In this document: positions 8,954 through 17,566 of the stretch, in pieces
Layout of the letters: the number at the start of each line of letters is the position of its first letter
How positions within the stretch are numbered: position 1 is the stretch's first letter
Assembly: GCF_004216915.1 (NCBI RefSeq)
Contig: NZ_SGXD01000002.1
Location: 682,001 to 746,000 of the forward strand
Source of the DNA: Motilibacter rhizosphaerae
Lineage (GTDB): Bacteria; Actinomycetota; Actinomycetes; Motilibacterales; Motilibacteraceae
Direction: 5' to 3'
DNA length: 64,000 nucleotides
Made by a program: the position numbers and the translations under genes
The notes under the pieces: model-generated
Database searches by the model: none
The model's input: the letters and a program-made list of their open reading frames with translations, nothing else
Told to the model about the DNA's origin: nothing

Positions 8954-10459
8954 TCAGCTGCTGCGGGGGAAGCCGAGGTCGAGGCCGCGTGCGCCACCGG
9001 GTTCCGGCCAGCGCGTGGTGACGACCTTGCCACGGGTGAAGAAGCGGACGCCGTCGGGGCCGTAGGCGTGGAGGTCGCCGAACAACGAGGACTTCCAGCC
9101 ACCGAAGGAGAACTGCGCCACGGGCACGGGGATCGGCACGTTGACGCCGACCATGCCGACCTCGACCTCGTGCTCGAAGCGCCGCGCGGCGCCGCCGTCG
9201 TTGGTGAAGATCGCGACGCCGTTGCCGTAGGGGTTGGCGTCGACGAGGTCGACGGCCTCCTGGTACGTCGCGGCGCGCACCACGCTGAGCACCGGGCCGA
9301 AGATCTCGTCGGTGTAGACGCTCATCTCCGGCCGCACGCCGTCCAGCAGCGTGGGGCCGAGGAAGAAGCCGTCGCCGTCGGCATCGGGCTCGACCTGCCG
9401 GCCGTCCAGCACGACCTTCGCGCCGTCGGCCTCGCCCGCCGCGACGTACGCCGCCACCCGGTCGCGGTGCTCGCGGGTCACCAGCGGGCCCATCTCGCAC
9501 GAGCGGCGCCCGTCGCCGACGCGGATCGTGCGCGCCCGCTCGGCGATCCGCGCGACGAGGTCGTCGGCCACGGGCTCGACCGCCACGACGACGCTCACGG
9601 CCATGCAGCGCTCGCCGGCGGAGCCGAAGCCCGCGTTGACCGCCGCGTCGGCCGCGAGGTCGAGGTCGGCGTCGGGCAGCACCACCATGTGGTTCTTGGC
9701 GCCGCCCAGCGCCTGCACGCGCTTGCCGGCCGCGGTGGCCGTCTCGTAGACGTGCCGGGCGACCGGGGTGGAGCCGACGAACGACACGGAGCGCACCCGG
9801 GGGTGCGCGAGCAGGCGGTCGACGGCGACGCGGTCGCCCTGCACGACGTTGAGGACGCCGTCGGGCAGCCCGGCCTCCTGCCAGAGCCGGGCCAGGAACA
9901 GCGACGCGGACGGGTCCTTCTCGCTCGGCTTGAGCACGACGGTGTTGCCGCACGCGATCGCGACGGGCACGAACCACAGCGGCACCATGGCCGGGAAGTT
10001 GAACGGGCTGATGACCGCGCACACCCCCACCGGCTGGCGCAGCGAGTGCACGTCGACGCCGGTGGAGACGCCCTCGGCGTGCTCGCCCTTGAGCAGGTGG
10101 CCGAGCCCGCAGGCGAACTCCACCACCTCGAGGCCGCGGGCGATCTCGCCCTGGGCGTCGTCGAGCACCTTGCCGTGCTCGGCGGTGATGATCGCGGCCA
10201 GCTCGTCCCGGCGGGTCGCGAGCAGCTCGCGGAACGCGAAGAGCACCGCGGTGCGCCTGCTCAGCGAGGTGTCCCGCCACGCCGTACGCGCCGCGTCCGC
10301 CGCCGCGACCGCCGCATCGACGTCGGCCTCCTCGGCGAACGCCACCTGGCGGCGCACCTCCCCGGTCGCGGGGTCGTAGACGTCCCCTCGACGCTCCCCG
10401 CTCCCGGGGAGGTGCTTCCCCTCCACCCAGTGGCCGACCAGTCCCTCGAGGGCCGTCAC
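8954..10459 (-). CDS. mmsA: CoA-acylating methylmalonate-semialdehyde dehydrogenase family protein
   Basis: 501-residue aldehyde dehydrogenase of the MmsA/IolA branch. It carries [13 protein letters not shown], the catalytic Cys in [11 protein letters not shown], and the branch hallmark QALGGAKNH, where the usual catalytic Glu of aldehyde dehydrogenases is replaced by Asn. The family forms acyl-CoA from methylmalonate or malonate semialdehyde. The GTG overlaps the aminotransferase stop as GTGA. In this amine operon it stands where a succinate-semialdehyde dehydrogenase might be expected, so it may act on malonate semialdehyde from beta-alanine or on succinate semialdehyde (inference). Confidence 0.92.
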   Translation of the reverse strand: MTALEGLVGHWVEGKHLPGSGERRGDVYDPATGEVRRQVAFAEEADVDAAVAAADAARTAWRDTSLSRRTAVLFAFRELLATRRDELAAIITAEHGKVLDDAQGEIARGLEVVEFACGLGHLLKGEHAEGVSTGVDVHSLRQPVGVCAVISPFNFPAMVPLWFVPVAIACGNTVVLKPSEKDPSASLFLARLWQEAGLPDGVLNVVQGDRVAVDRLLAHPRVRSVSFVGSTPVARHVYETATAAGKRVQALGGAKNHMVVLPDADLDLAADAAVNAGFGSAGERCMAVSVVVAVEPVADDLVARIAERARTIRVGDGRRSCEMGPLVTREHRDRVAAYVAAGEADGAKVVLDGRQVEPDADGDGFFLGPTLLDGVRPEMSVYTDEIFGPVLSVVRAATYQEAVDLVDANPYGNGVAIFTNDGGAARRFEHEVEVGMVGVNVPIPVPVAQFSFGGWKSSLFGDLHAYGPDGVRFFTRGKVVTTRWPEPGGARGLDLGFPRSS

Positions 10460-11868
10460 AGGCGCGACCACGCCTCGGTCAGCGTGGCCCGCAGGATCTG
10501 CTCGATCTCGTCGAAGTGCGACTGGTCGCAGATCAGCGGCGGTGCGAGCTGGACCACGGGGTCGCCGCGGTCGTCGGCCCGGCAGTAGAGCCCGTTCTCG
10601 AACAGCGCCCGCGAGAGGAACCCGCGCAGCAGCCGCTCGGACTCGTCGTCGTCGAAGGTCTCCTTGGTGGCCTTGTCCTTGACGAGCTCGATGCCGTAGA
10701 AGTACCCGTCGCCGCGGACGTCGCCGACGATCGGCAGGTCGTTGAGCTTCTCCAGCGTCGCGCGGAACGCGCCCTCGTTCTTGAGGACGTTCTCGTTCAG
10801 CCCCTCGCGGTCGAAGATGTCGAGGTTCTCCAACGCGACCGCCGCGGAGACGGGGTGGCCGCCGAAGGTGTAGCCGTGCGGGAAGTAGTTCTGCCCCTGC
10901 AGGAACGGCTCCATGATGCGGTCGGTCGCGATCATCGCGCCGATGGGCGAGTAGCCCGACGTCATGCCCTTCGCGCAGGTGATCATGTCCGGGACGTAGC
11001 CGAGCTTCTCGCAGGCGAAGGTCGTGCCGAGTCGGCCGAACGCGCAGATGACCTCGTCGGAGACGAGCAGCACGTCGTACTGGTCGCAGATCTCGCGCAC
11101 CCGGGCGAAGTAGCCGGGCGGCGGCGGGAAGCAGCCGCCGGAGTTCTGCACCGGCTCGAGGAAGACCGCGGCCACGGTGTCGGGGCCCTCGAACAGGATC
11201 GCCTGCTCGATCTGGTCGGCGGCCCACCGGCCGAAGGCCTCGAGGTCGTCGCCGTGCTCGGTCGCGCGGTAGAAGTTCGTGTTGGGCACCTTGACCGCGC
11301 CCGGGACGAGGGGCTCGAAGTACTTCTTGGCGTCCGGGATGCCGGTGATGGACAGGGCCCCGTGCGGCGTGCCGTGGTAGGCCACAGCGCGCGAGATGAC
11401 CTTGTGCTTCATCGGCTTGCCGGTGTACTTGAAGTACTGCTTCGCGACCTTCCACGCGGTCTCGACGGCCTCGCCGCCGCCCGTCGTGAAGAAGACGCGG
11501 TTCAGGTCACCGGGGGCGGCCTCGGCGAGGCGCTCCGCGAGCCTGATCGCGCCGGGGTGCGCGTAGCTCCACACCGGGAAGAAGGCGAGCTCGGAGGCCT
11601 GGCGCGCGGCGGCCTCGGCCAGCTCGCGGCGCCCGTGGCCGGCCTGGACGACGAAGAGCCCCGCGAGCCCGTCGAGGTAGCGGCGGCCGTGCGCGTCCCA
11701 GATGTACGCGCCCTCGCCGCGCGTGATGATGGGGACCTCGGCCTGCTGGTAGGTCGACATCCGGGTGAAGTGCATCCAGAGGTGGTCGCGCGCGGAGGCG
11801 GACAGGCGCGCGGCCTCACCGCCCAGGTCCGTCGGGCTCTCGTCCACCAGCTGCTCGGTCACGGTCAT
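10456..11868 (-). CDS. Class III (omega-type) aminotransferase
   Basis: 470-residue PLP enzyme of the aspartate aminotransferase family, class III. Features are [26 protein letters not shown] near the N-terminus, the phosphate-binding [26 protein letters not shown], the cofactor Asp in [11 protein letters not shown], and the Schiff-base Lys in [11 protein letters not shown]. It resembles beta-alanine/GABA/putrescine:pyruvate aminotransferases. The ATG at 11868 has GGGAG upstream. First gene of the five-gene minus-strand operon, divergent from the FAD oxidase. Pyruvate use would couple it to alanine dehydrogenase in the same operon. Confidence 0.93.
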   Translation of the reverse strand: MTVTEQLVDESPTDLGGEAARLSASARDHLWMHFTRMSTYQQAEVPIITRGEGAYIWDAHGRRYLDGLAGLFVVQAGHGRRELAEAAARQASELAFFPVWSYAHPGAIRLAERLAEAAPGDLNRVFFTTGGGEAVETAWKVAKQYFKYTGKPMKHKVISRAVAYHGTPHGALSITGIPDAKKYFEPLVPGAVKVPNTNFYRATEHGDDLEAFGRWAADQIEQAILFEGPDTVAAVFLEPVQNSGGCFPPPPGYFARVREICDQYDVLLVSDEVICAFGRLGTTFACEKLGYVPDMITCAKGMTSGYSPIGAMIATDRIMEPFLQGQNYFPHGYTFGGHPVSAAVALENLDIFDREGLNENVLKNEGAFRATLEKLNDLPIVGDVRGDGYFYGIELVKDKATKETFDDDESERLLRGFLSRALFENGLYCRADDRGDPVVQLAPPLICDQSHFDEIEQILRATLTEAWSRL

Positions 11869-11999
11869 GCGGTCTCGATCTCCCTCGGTGCGCCGGACCC
11901 GTCCTTTATCGCAGACCAGTCCGGCGGAATCAAGGGAATCCATCGCAAGGAGCGGTGTCGCGCTACGGTTTGCATCGCCGAAACACACCTGAGGTAGGG
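11869..11999. promoter_or_regulatory. Divergent promoter region of the amine-catabolic cluster
   Basis: 131 bp between the minus-strand operon and the FAD oxidase gene. It holds a GTTT...AAAC interrupted symmetry (11968-11984) and three ATCGC occurrences (near 11918, 11942 and 11974), possible contacts for the Lrp-type regulator encoded two genes away. No convincing -35/-10 pair stands out. Confidence 0.35.
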
Positions 12000-13385
12000 A
12001 TGCCGCTCGTGACCGACGCACACCCCCTCGCCGTCCCACTGTGGCACGACGACGAGCCCGGCGCACGCACCCCCCGCCCGCCGCTCCACGGCGCCGTCGA
12101 GGCCGACGTCGCGGTCGTCGGGGCCGGCTTCACCGGGCTGTGGACGGCGCACTCCCTGCTCGCCGCCGACCCCTCGCTGCGCGTCGTCGTCGTCGAGGCC
12201 GAGACCGTCGGGTTCGGGGCCAGCGGCCGCAACGGCGGCTGGTGCTCGGCGCTGTGGCCGCAGTCCTCCGCGGCCGTCGCCGCCCGCCACGGCGAGGCGG
12301 CCGCCCGCGACCTCGCGGCCGCGCTGCGCGAGACCGTGGACGCCGTGCTCGACACCGCCCGCGCCGAGGGCATCGACGCGCGCGCGGCCAAGGGCGGCAC
12401 GGTCGTCGTGGCGCGTACGCCGGTGCAGCTGGCCCGCGCGCGCGAGCACGCGGCCGAGGCGCAGCGCTGGGGCGAGCAGGTCGAGCTGCTCTCGGCGGCC
12501 GGGACCCGCGAGCGCGTCTGCATGAGCGGCGCCCTCGGCGGGACCTGGACCCCCGACTGCGCCGCGCTGCACCCGGGCCGGCTCGTCCGCGGGCTGGCCG
12601 AGGCCGTCGAGCGCCGCGGCGCGGTCATCCACGAGCACTCCCCCGCCACCGCGCTCGAGCCCGGCGTCGTGCGCACCTCCGGCGGTGAGGTGCGCGCCCG
12701 CTGGGTCGTCCGCGCCACCGAGGGCTTCACCGCGCGGCTGCCCGGGCAGCGCCGCCGGCTCGCGCCGGTCTACTCGCTCATGGTGGCGACCGAGCCCCTG
12801 CCCGAGGCGGTGTGGGAGCAGATCGGCCTGCAGCAGCGCGAGACCTTCAGCGACTACCGCCACCTCATCATCTACGGCCAGCGCACCGCCGACGGGCGGC
12901 TGGCGTTCGGCGGACGGGGGGCGCCGTACCACTTCGGGTCGCGGATCTCCCCGCGCTACGACCGGGACGACCGGACGCACGACGCCCTGCAGCGCACGCT
13001 GGTCGAGCTCTTCCCGGCGGTGCGGGGCGCGCGCTTCACCCACCGCTGGGGCGGACCGCTCGGCATCGCCCGTGACTGGGCGCCCTCCGTCGGCCTCGAC
13101 CGCGCCACCGGCACGGCCTGGGCGGGCGGCTACGTCGGCGACGGCGTCGCCGCGGCGAACCTCGCCGGCCGCACCCTCGCCGACCTGCTGCTCGGGCGCG
13201 ACACGGCCCTGACCCGGCTGCCCTGGGTGGGCCACGTGTCGCGGTCGTGGGAGCCGGAGCCACTGCGCTGGGCGGAGGTCAACGCCGGGCTGCGCACCAT
13301 GACGATGGCCGACGGCGAGGAGCTGCGCACGGGGCGGTCGTCCCTGCTGGCCAGGGCGTTCGGCACACTGAGCGGGCACTCGTGA
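12000..13385 (+). CDS. FAD-dependent amine/amino acid oxidoreductase (PuuB/DadA type)
   Basis: 461-residue flavoprotein of the DAO family. The Rossmann FAD motif VAVVGAGFTGLWTAHSLL lies near residue 36, followed by GASGRNGGWCSALWPQ, typical of gamma-glutamylputrescine oxidase-like enzymes, and a C-terminal FAD-closing motif GYVGDGVAAANLAGRTL. It would oxidise an amine to aldehyde plus ammonia and peroxide. The ATG at 12000 follows GAGGTAGGG. It is divergent from the aminotransferase operon and 14 bp ahead of the Lrp regulator. The precise amine is not determinable; no glutamylputrescine synthetase is in the window. Confidence 0.88.
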   Translation: MPLVTDAHPLAVPLWHDDEPGARTPRPPLHGAVEADVAVVGAGFTGLWTAHSLLAADPSLRVVVVEAETVGFGASGRNGGWCSALWPQSSAAVAARHGEAAARDLAAALRETVDAVLDTARAEGIDARAAKGGTVVVARTPVQLARAREHAAEAQRWGEQVELLSAAGTRERVCMSGALGGTWTPDCAALHPGRLVRGLAEAVERRGAVIHEHSPATALEPGVVRTSGGEVRARWVVRATEGFTARLPGQRRRLAPVYSLMVATEPLPEAVWEQIGLQQRETFSDYRHLIIYGQRTADGRLAFGGRGAPYHFGSRISPRYDRDDRTHDALQRTLVELFPAVRGARFTHRWGGPLGIARDWAPSVGLDRATGTAWAGGYVGDGVAAANLAGRTLADLLLGRDTALTRLPWVGHVSRSWEPEPLRWAEVNAGLRTMTMADGEELRTGRSSLLARAFGTLSGHS

Positions 13386-13399
13386 GGAGAGGACGTCTC

Positions 13400-13936
13400 G
13401 TGCCCACCGCTCGCACCGACAGCACCGCCCGCAGCCGCACCGACAGCAGCTCGCGCAGCCGCACCGACAGCAGCTCGCGCAGCAGGGGCCTCGACGCCAT
13501 CGACCGTGCCCTCATCGCGCACCTGCAGACCGACGGCCGGGCGTCGTACGCCGCCCTGGCCAAGCTCGTCGGGCTGTCGGAGGCCGCCGCGCGCCAGCGG
13601 GTGCAGCGGCTGCTCGCCTCCGGTGTCATGCAGATCGTCGCGGTGACCGACCCCCTCACCGTCAACCTGGCCCGGCAGGCCATGGTCGGCATCCGCGTCG
13701 ACGGCGACACCCGCGAGGTCGCCCGCCACCTCGCGGAGATCGAGGAGGTCGACTACGTCGTGCTGTCCGCCGGCACGTTCGACGTCCTGTGCGAGATCAC
13801 CTGCCAGGACGACGACCAGCTCATCGAGCTGCTCAACACCCACATCCGCACGATCCCCGGCATCCGCGGGACCGAGACCTTCGTCTACCTCAAGCTCGTC
13901 AAGCAGACCTACGCCTGGGGCCAGCCGCCCGAGTAG
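13400..13936 (+). CDS. Lrp/AsnC family transcriptional regulator with repetitive Ser/Arg-rich N-terminus
   Basis: 178-residue regulator. Residues 1-30 are a low-complexity tail built from three RTDSxxRS units; an AsnC-type helix-turn-helix follows (GLDAIDRALIAHLQTDGRASYAALAKLVGLSEAAARQRVQRL in pieces, about residues 31-72), then the ligand-binding RAM domain (about 80-170). The GTG is preceded by GGAGAGGA. It is co-directional with the FAD oxidase and likely senses an amino acid or amine to control the divergent cluster. The tail is not part of the usual ~150-residue family. Its last 28 bp overlap the 3' end of the convergent beta-glucuronidase gene. Confidence 0.92.
   Translation: MPTARTDSTARSRTDSSSRSRTDSSSRSRGLDAIDRALIAHLQTDGRASYAALAKLVGLSEAAARQRVQRLLASGVMQIVAVTDPLTVNLARQAMVGIRVDGDTREVARHLAEIEEVDYVVLSAGTFDVLCEITCQDDDQLIELLNTHIRTIPGIRGTETFVYLKLVKQTYAWGQPPE
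13412..13483 (+). repeat. Three 24-bp tandem repeats inside the lrp-like gene
   Basis: Units at 13412-13435, 13436-13459 and 13460-13483, each beginning CGCACCGACAGC. The second and third are identical; the first differs over five bases in its middle. Period 24 keeps frame and encodes RTDSxxRS. Confidence 0.95.
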
Positions 13937-15690
13937 CCGCCGCGCCACTGCTCGCGCAGCCAGTGGGCGACCTGCTTCGGCTCGCGGTCGCGGGTGAAGA
14001 CCCCCTTGCGGTTGCCGACCACGCGGTGGAACTGCTGCGCCGTCGCGAAGTCGGCGAAGTTCCACACGTGCTCGCCGATGACGCCGTCGACCCGGCGCAG
14101 CACCCGCAGTGTCATGGCCAGCAGCTCGCGCTGGTACTCCTCGCTCCACATCCGGGCGTGCAGCGAGTGCAGCCCGGCGACCGCGTCCGCGCCGAGCTCG
14201 CTGAGCAGGACGGGCTTGTCGTACGCCGCGCGCCAGGCCCGCAGCTCCGCCTCGAGGTGCGCCTCGGCGGCGGCGAGGTCGCCCTGGTCGACGTACCAGC
14301 CGTAGTAGCGGTTGAGGCACAGCAGGTCCGCCAGCCCGCTCACCGTGCAGACGTCGGGCCCGGCGCCGGCGACGTTGGCGAAGGTCACCGGCCGCGTCGG
14401 GTCGAGCCGGCGCGCCTCGGCGAACAGCGGGGCGAAGTAGTCGCGCGCCTCCGGCACCCGGGTGTCCGGCTCGTTGGCGATCGACCACGCGATGACGCAC
14501 GGGTGGTTGCGGTCCCGCTCGACCAGCTCGCGCACGGCCTGCAGGTGAGCCCGCTGCGTCACCTCGTCGATCGCGCCGGGCCCGAAGGTGCTCTCACCGC
14601 GGATCGTCACTCCCGTCATCAGCGAGAGGTGCAGCCCGACCGCTGCCGTCTCGGAGATGACGAGCACGCCCTCCCGGTCGGCCAGGTCGAGGACCTCCTC
14701 GGCGTACGGGTAGTGCGAGGTGCGGAAGGAGTTGGCCCCGATCCAGCGCAGCAGCGCGAAGTCGCGCACCATCCGGGCGTCGTCGTGGCCCTTGCCGCGC
14801 AGCGCGACGTCCTCGTGCATGCCGAAGCCGTGCAGCTCCACGGGCTCGTCGTTGACGAGCAGCCGCGCGCCCTCGACGCGGACCGTGCGGATGCCGACGG
14901 CGAGCGGGTAGACGTCCTCGCCGTGGCGGACCTCGAGGGTGTAGAGGTATGCCGCTCCCGGCCGCCACGGCACCGCCCCGGGGACGACCAGCTCGCCGCT
15001 CGCGCCCTCTTGCGCCGCCACCTGCGCGCCGTCCGCGTCCAGCAGCCGGACCGACGTCCGGCCCTCGCCGACCGTCGTCACGTCGTACGCGACGGTGCCC
15101 GCCCCGCCCGCGAGCCCGGTGCGCACGACCACGTCCGCGACGTACGCCGTCGGTGTGGTCAGCAGCCAGACCGGGCGGTGCAGCCCGGAGTAGTTCTCGA
15201 AGTCGTGGAACCACACCTGGCGCGGCGGGCGCCCCTCTTCCTCGACGAGCACGCCCGGCGGGATCGTGTGCAGCGAGAGGCGGTTGTCGACGCAGACCGT
15301 GACCCGCACGGTCTCGCGGCCGTGGACGAGCCCGGTCACCTCGGCCTCGAACGGCGTGTAGCCGCCCTCGTGCCGCGCGACCTCGGTGCCGTCGACCCAG
15401 ACGGTCGCGGCGTGGGTGGCGGCGTCGAGGCGCAGCACCGTACGCCGCCCAGCGGACGCGCGCGGCACGCGCACCTCGCGCTGGTACCAGACCTCGCCGG
15501 CGTGCTCGCGCTCGTCCCGGTCGGTCACGAGGTCGTTCCAGCTGGCCGGCACCGGCATCGGCCGGGCACCCGGCAGCGGACCGCGCTCCCAGTGCTCGGC
15601 CCGACCGCGGCCGTCGCGGTCGAGGGCGAAGTCCCACAGCCCGTCCAGCCGCCGGTGCTCCCGGCTCGTCGACTCCCGCGGCGCCAGCAC
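13909..15690 (-). CDS. uidA: Beta-glucuronidase, glycoside hydrolase family 2
   Basis: 593-residue GH2 enzyme. A jelly-roll sugar-binding domain comes first (about 12-180), then an Ig-like domain (180-270), then the catalytic barrel. The acid/base is Glu407 in SIANEPD and the probable nucleophile is Glu498 in SELGAD. The N-x-K motif that recognises the glucuronate carboxylate is present (Asn560, Lys562 in GNRKGVFTRDR), which separates beta-glucuronidases from beta-galactosidases. Length equals that of the family (~600). No signal peptide, so cytoplasmic. The GTG start lacks a strong ribosome-binding site. No uronate transporter is adjacent. Confidence 0.92.
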   Translation of the reverse strand: MLAPRESTSREHRRLDGLWDFALDRDGRGRAEHWERGPLPGARPMPVPASWNDLVTDRDEREHAGEVWYQREVRVPRASAGRRTVLRLDAATHAATVWVDGTEVARHEGGYTPFEAEVTGLVHGRETVRVTVCVDNRLSLHTIPPGVLVEEEGRPPRQVWFHDFENYSGLHRPVWLLTTPTAYVADVVVRTGLAGGAGTVAYDVTTVGEGRTSVRLLDADGAQVAAQEGASGELVVPGAVPWRPGAAYLYTLEVRHGEDVYPLAVGIRTVRVEGARLLVNDEPVELHGFGMHEDVALRGKGHDDARMVRDFALLRWIGANSFRTSHYPYAEEVLDLADREGVLVISETAAVGLHLSLMTGVTIRGESTFGPGAIDEVTQRAHLQAVRELVERDRNHPCVIAWSIANEPDTRVPEARDYFAPLFAEARRLDPTRPVTFANVAGAGPDVCTVSGLADLLCLNRYYGWYVDQGDLAAAEAHLEAELRAWRAAYDKPVLLSELGADAVAGLHSLHARMWSEEYQRELLAMTLRVLRRVDGVIGEHVWNFADFATAQQFHRVVGNRKGVFTRDREPKQVAHWLREQWRGGYSGGWPQA

Positions 15691-15782
15691 GGCGCCACTC
15701 TCGCACCGGTCCGGGACGTTCAGCGGCCGGGGGTCGTTGCCGATGGGAGACAGGACACCCGAGCGAGAGGGAGGGGGCTGGC

Positions 15783-15893
15783 ATGCCTCGACGGACGCGA
15801 CCGGTCAGCACCCGCACCTGCGGCTGCCCCCGCTCGTGCTGGCACGCGGTGGCGGAGGCCGACCCCCGCCCGGCGGCTACGCCAGCACGTTGA
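15783..15893 (+). CDS. Candidate small Cys-rich protein (36 residues)
   Basis: An ATG with a strong purine-rich site (GAGGGAGGGGG, about 5 nt before the start) opens a 36-codon frame. It starts MPRRTRPVST and contains RTCGCPRSCWHAV, three cysteines in a C-x-C-x3-C pattern that could bind metal. It fills the otherwise empty 186-bp gap between uidA and the PiT gene and overlaps the latter's 3' end by 17 bp on the opposite strand. I do not recognise a family. Support is the ribosome-binding site and clustered cysteines only, so it may be chance. Confidence 0.33.
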   Translation: MPRRTRPVSTRTCGCPRSCWHAVAEADPRPAATPAR

Positions 15894-16863
15894 CGACGGC
15901 GTAGGCCAGCGCCCCCGCGAGCCCAGCGGCCGGCAGCGTGACGACCCAGGCCACGACGATGCCGCCGGCGATGTTCCAGCGCACCGCCGAGAGGCTGCGC
16001 GTCGCGCCCACGCCGGTGAGCGAGCTCGTCACCACGTGGGTGGTCGAGACCGGCAGCCCCCAGTGCGAGGTCGCGTACAGCACGCCCGAGGCGACCGTCT
16101 GCGCGGCGAACCCCGACGTGCTGTCGAGCTTGAACACTCGACGCCCGAGCGTGCGCATGATCCGGTAGCCGCCGGCGTACGTCCCGGCGCTGAGCGAGAG
16201 CGCGCACGCCAGCACGACCCAGAACGGCACCGCGAAGTGCGACAGGTGCCCGGTCGTCACGAGCGCCAGCGTGATGACGCCCATCGTCTTCTGCGCGTCC
16301 TGCAGCCCGTGCCCGAGCGACATCGCGGCGGCCGCGACGATCTGGCCCACCCGGAAGCCGCGCTTGGCCCGGTGCGGGTTGACCGGCTTGAACAGCCAGA
16401 GCAGCAGCAGCATGAACGCGAAGCCCAGCACGGCGCCGACGACGGGTGAGACCACCATCGGCACGAGGACCTTCTTCTGGATCGCGTGCCAGTGCACGCC
16501 CGCGCCGCCCGCCAGCGCGGCCCCGACGAGCCCGCCGATGAGCGCGTGCGAGCTCGAGGACGGGATGCCGAACCACCACGTGACGAGGTTCCACGCGATC
16601 GCGCCGAGCACCCCGGCCGCGACGAGCGCGAGGCCGTGGCTGCCGGCAGGGGGCGAGATGACCCCGCCGACGGTGTTGGCGACGGCGGTCGAGATGTGCG
16701 CACCGAGCAGGTTCATGACGGCGGCGAGCGCCAGCGCCGTACGCGGTCGCAGCGCCCGCGTCGACACCGTCGTCGCGATCGCGTTGGCCGCGTCGTGGAA
16801 GCCGTTGGTGTAGTCGAAGCCCAGGGCGACGACGATGAAGACCACCAGGCCGAAGGTCTCCAC
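15877..16863 (-). CDS. pit: Inorganic phosphate transporter, PiT family
   Basis: 328-residue membrane protein with about ten hydrophobic segments. Two inverted PiT signatures are visible: GFDYTNGFHDAANAIATTVS near the N-terminus, and ALSLSAGTYAGGYRIMRTLG with STTHVVTSSLTGVG in the C-terminal half; GHGLQDAQKTMGVI lies between. It imports phosphate (or divalent metal-phosphate) by proton or cation symport. It starts with GTG 4 bp after the DUF47 gene, the standard pit-DUF47 pair, so the two are co-transcribed. Confidence 0.94.
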   Translation of the reverse strand: METFGLVVFIVVALGFDYTNGFHDAANAIATTVSTRALRPRTALALAAVMNLLGAHISTAVANTVGGVISPPAGSHGLALVAAGVLGAIAWNLVTWWFGIPSSSSHALIGGLVGAALAGGAGVHWHAIQKKVLVPMVVSPVVGAVLGFAFMLLLLWLFKPVNPHRAKRGFRVGQIVAAAAMSLGHGLQDAQKTMGVITLALVTTGHLSHFAVPFWVVLACALSLSAGTYAGGYRIMRTLGRRVFKLDSTSGFAAQTVASGVLYATSHWGLPVSTTHVVTSSLTGVGATRSLSAVRWNIAGGIVVAWVVTLPAAGLAGALAYAVVNVLA

Positions 16864-16867
16864 GTGC

Positions 16868-17488
16868 TCAGGACTCCTTGGCGACCACGGTCTGCACCGC
16901 GTCCGCGACGTGCTCCAGCGCGTCGGCGGCAGCCTCCAGGGTGTCGAGCACCTCCTTGACCTTCATCACGTGCAGGGCGTCGGCCCCGCTGCGGAACAGG
17001 TCGCCGATCATGTCGCGGTAGAGCCGGTCGGCCTCGTTCTCGAGCCGGTTGACCTCGATCCAGTACGACTCGAGCCCCTTCATCGACCGCAGCCGCGGCA
17101 GTGCGTCCGCCGTCTGCTCCGAGGCGGCGAGCAGCACGTCCGCGACCTCCCGGGTCTTGGCGGGCAGCCCGTCGACGTCGTAGAGCACGACCCGGTCGCC
17201 GGCTTCCTCCATGAGGTCGAGCACGTCGTCGATGCGGCTGGCGAGGGCGTAGATGTCCTCACGGTCGAACGGCGTGACGAAGCTCGTGTTGACCTTCTTG
17301 AGGATGCGGTGGGTGACGTCGTCGCCCGCGTGCTCGACCTCACGGAGCCGTTCGACGACGCCGGCCCGCTCCGCCGGCGGCGCCGACGCGAGCTCCTGGA
17401 CCAGCCGGGCCGCCACGACGAGGTTGCGGCCGGCTTCGCCGAACAGGTCGTAGAACTCTGGCTCCTGGGGCCGCAGCCGGAACGCCAT
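16868..17488 (-). CDS. DUF47 family PhoU-like phosphate transport accessory protein
   Basis: 206-residue all-helical protein. It starts MAFRLRPQEPEFYDLFGEAG and carries EVEHAGDDVTHRILKKVNTSFVTPFDREDIYALASRIDDVLDLMEEA (about residues 48-95, quoted in parts), the PhoU-like motif with E/D-x4-D metal ligands. The family modulates the partner PiT transporter. It precedes pit by 4 bp in the same direction. 78 bp without other features separate its start from the helicase gene's stop. Confidence 0.93.
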   Translation of the reverse strand: MAFRLRPQEPEFYDLFGEAGRNLVVAARLVQELASAPPAERAGVVERLREVEHAGDDVTHRILKKVNTSFVTPFDREDIYALASRIDDVLDLMEEAGDRVVLYDVDGLPAKTREVADVLLAASEQTADALPRLRSMKGLESYWIEVNRLENEADRLYRDMIGDLFRSGADALHVMKVKEVLDTLEAAADALEHVADAVQTVVAKES

Positions 17489-17566
17489 GCGTCGTTTCCC
17501 TCCTGTTCACCTGCCTGTGCCCGCACAGCCTGGCACGAAGCGGGAGCGGAGCGGACCAGGCGCCCG

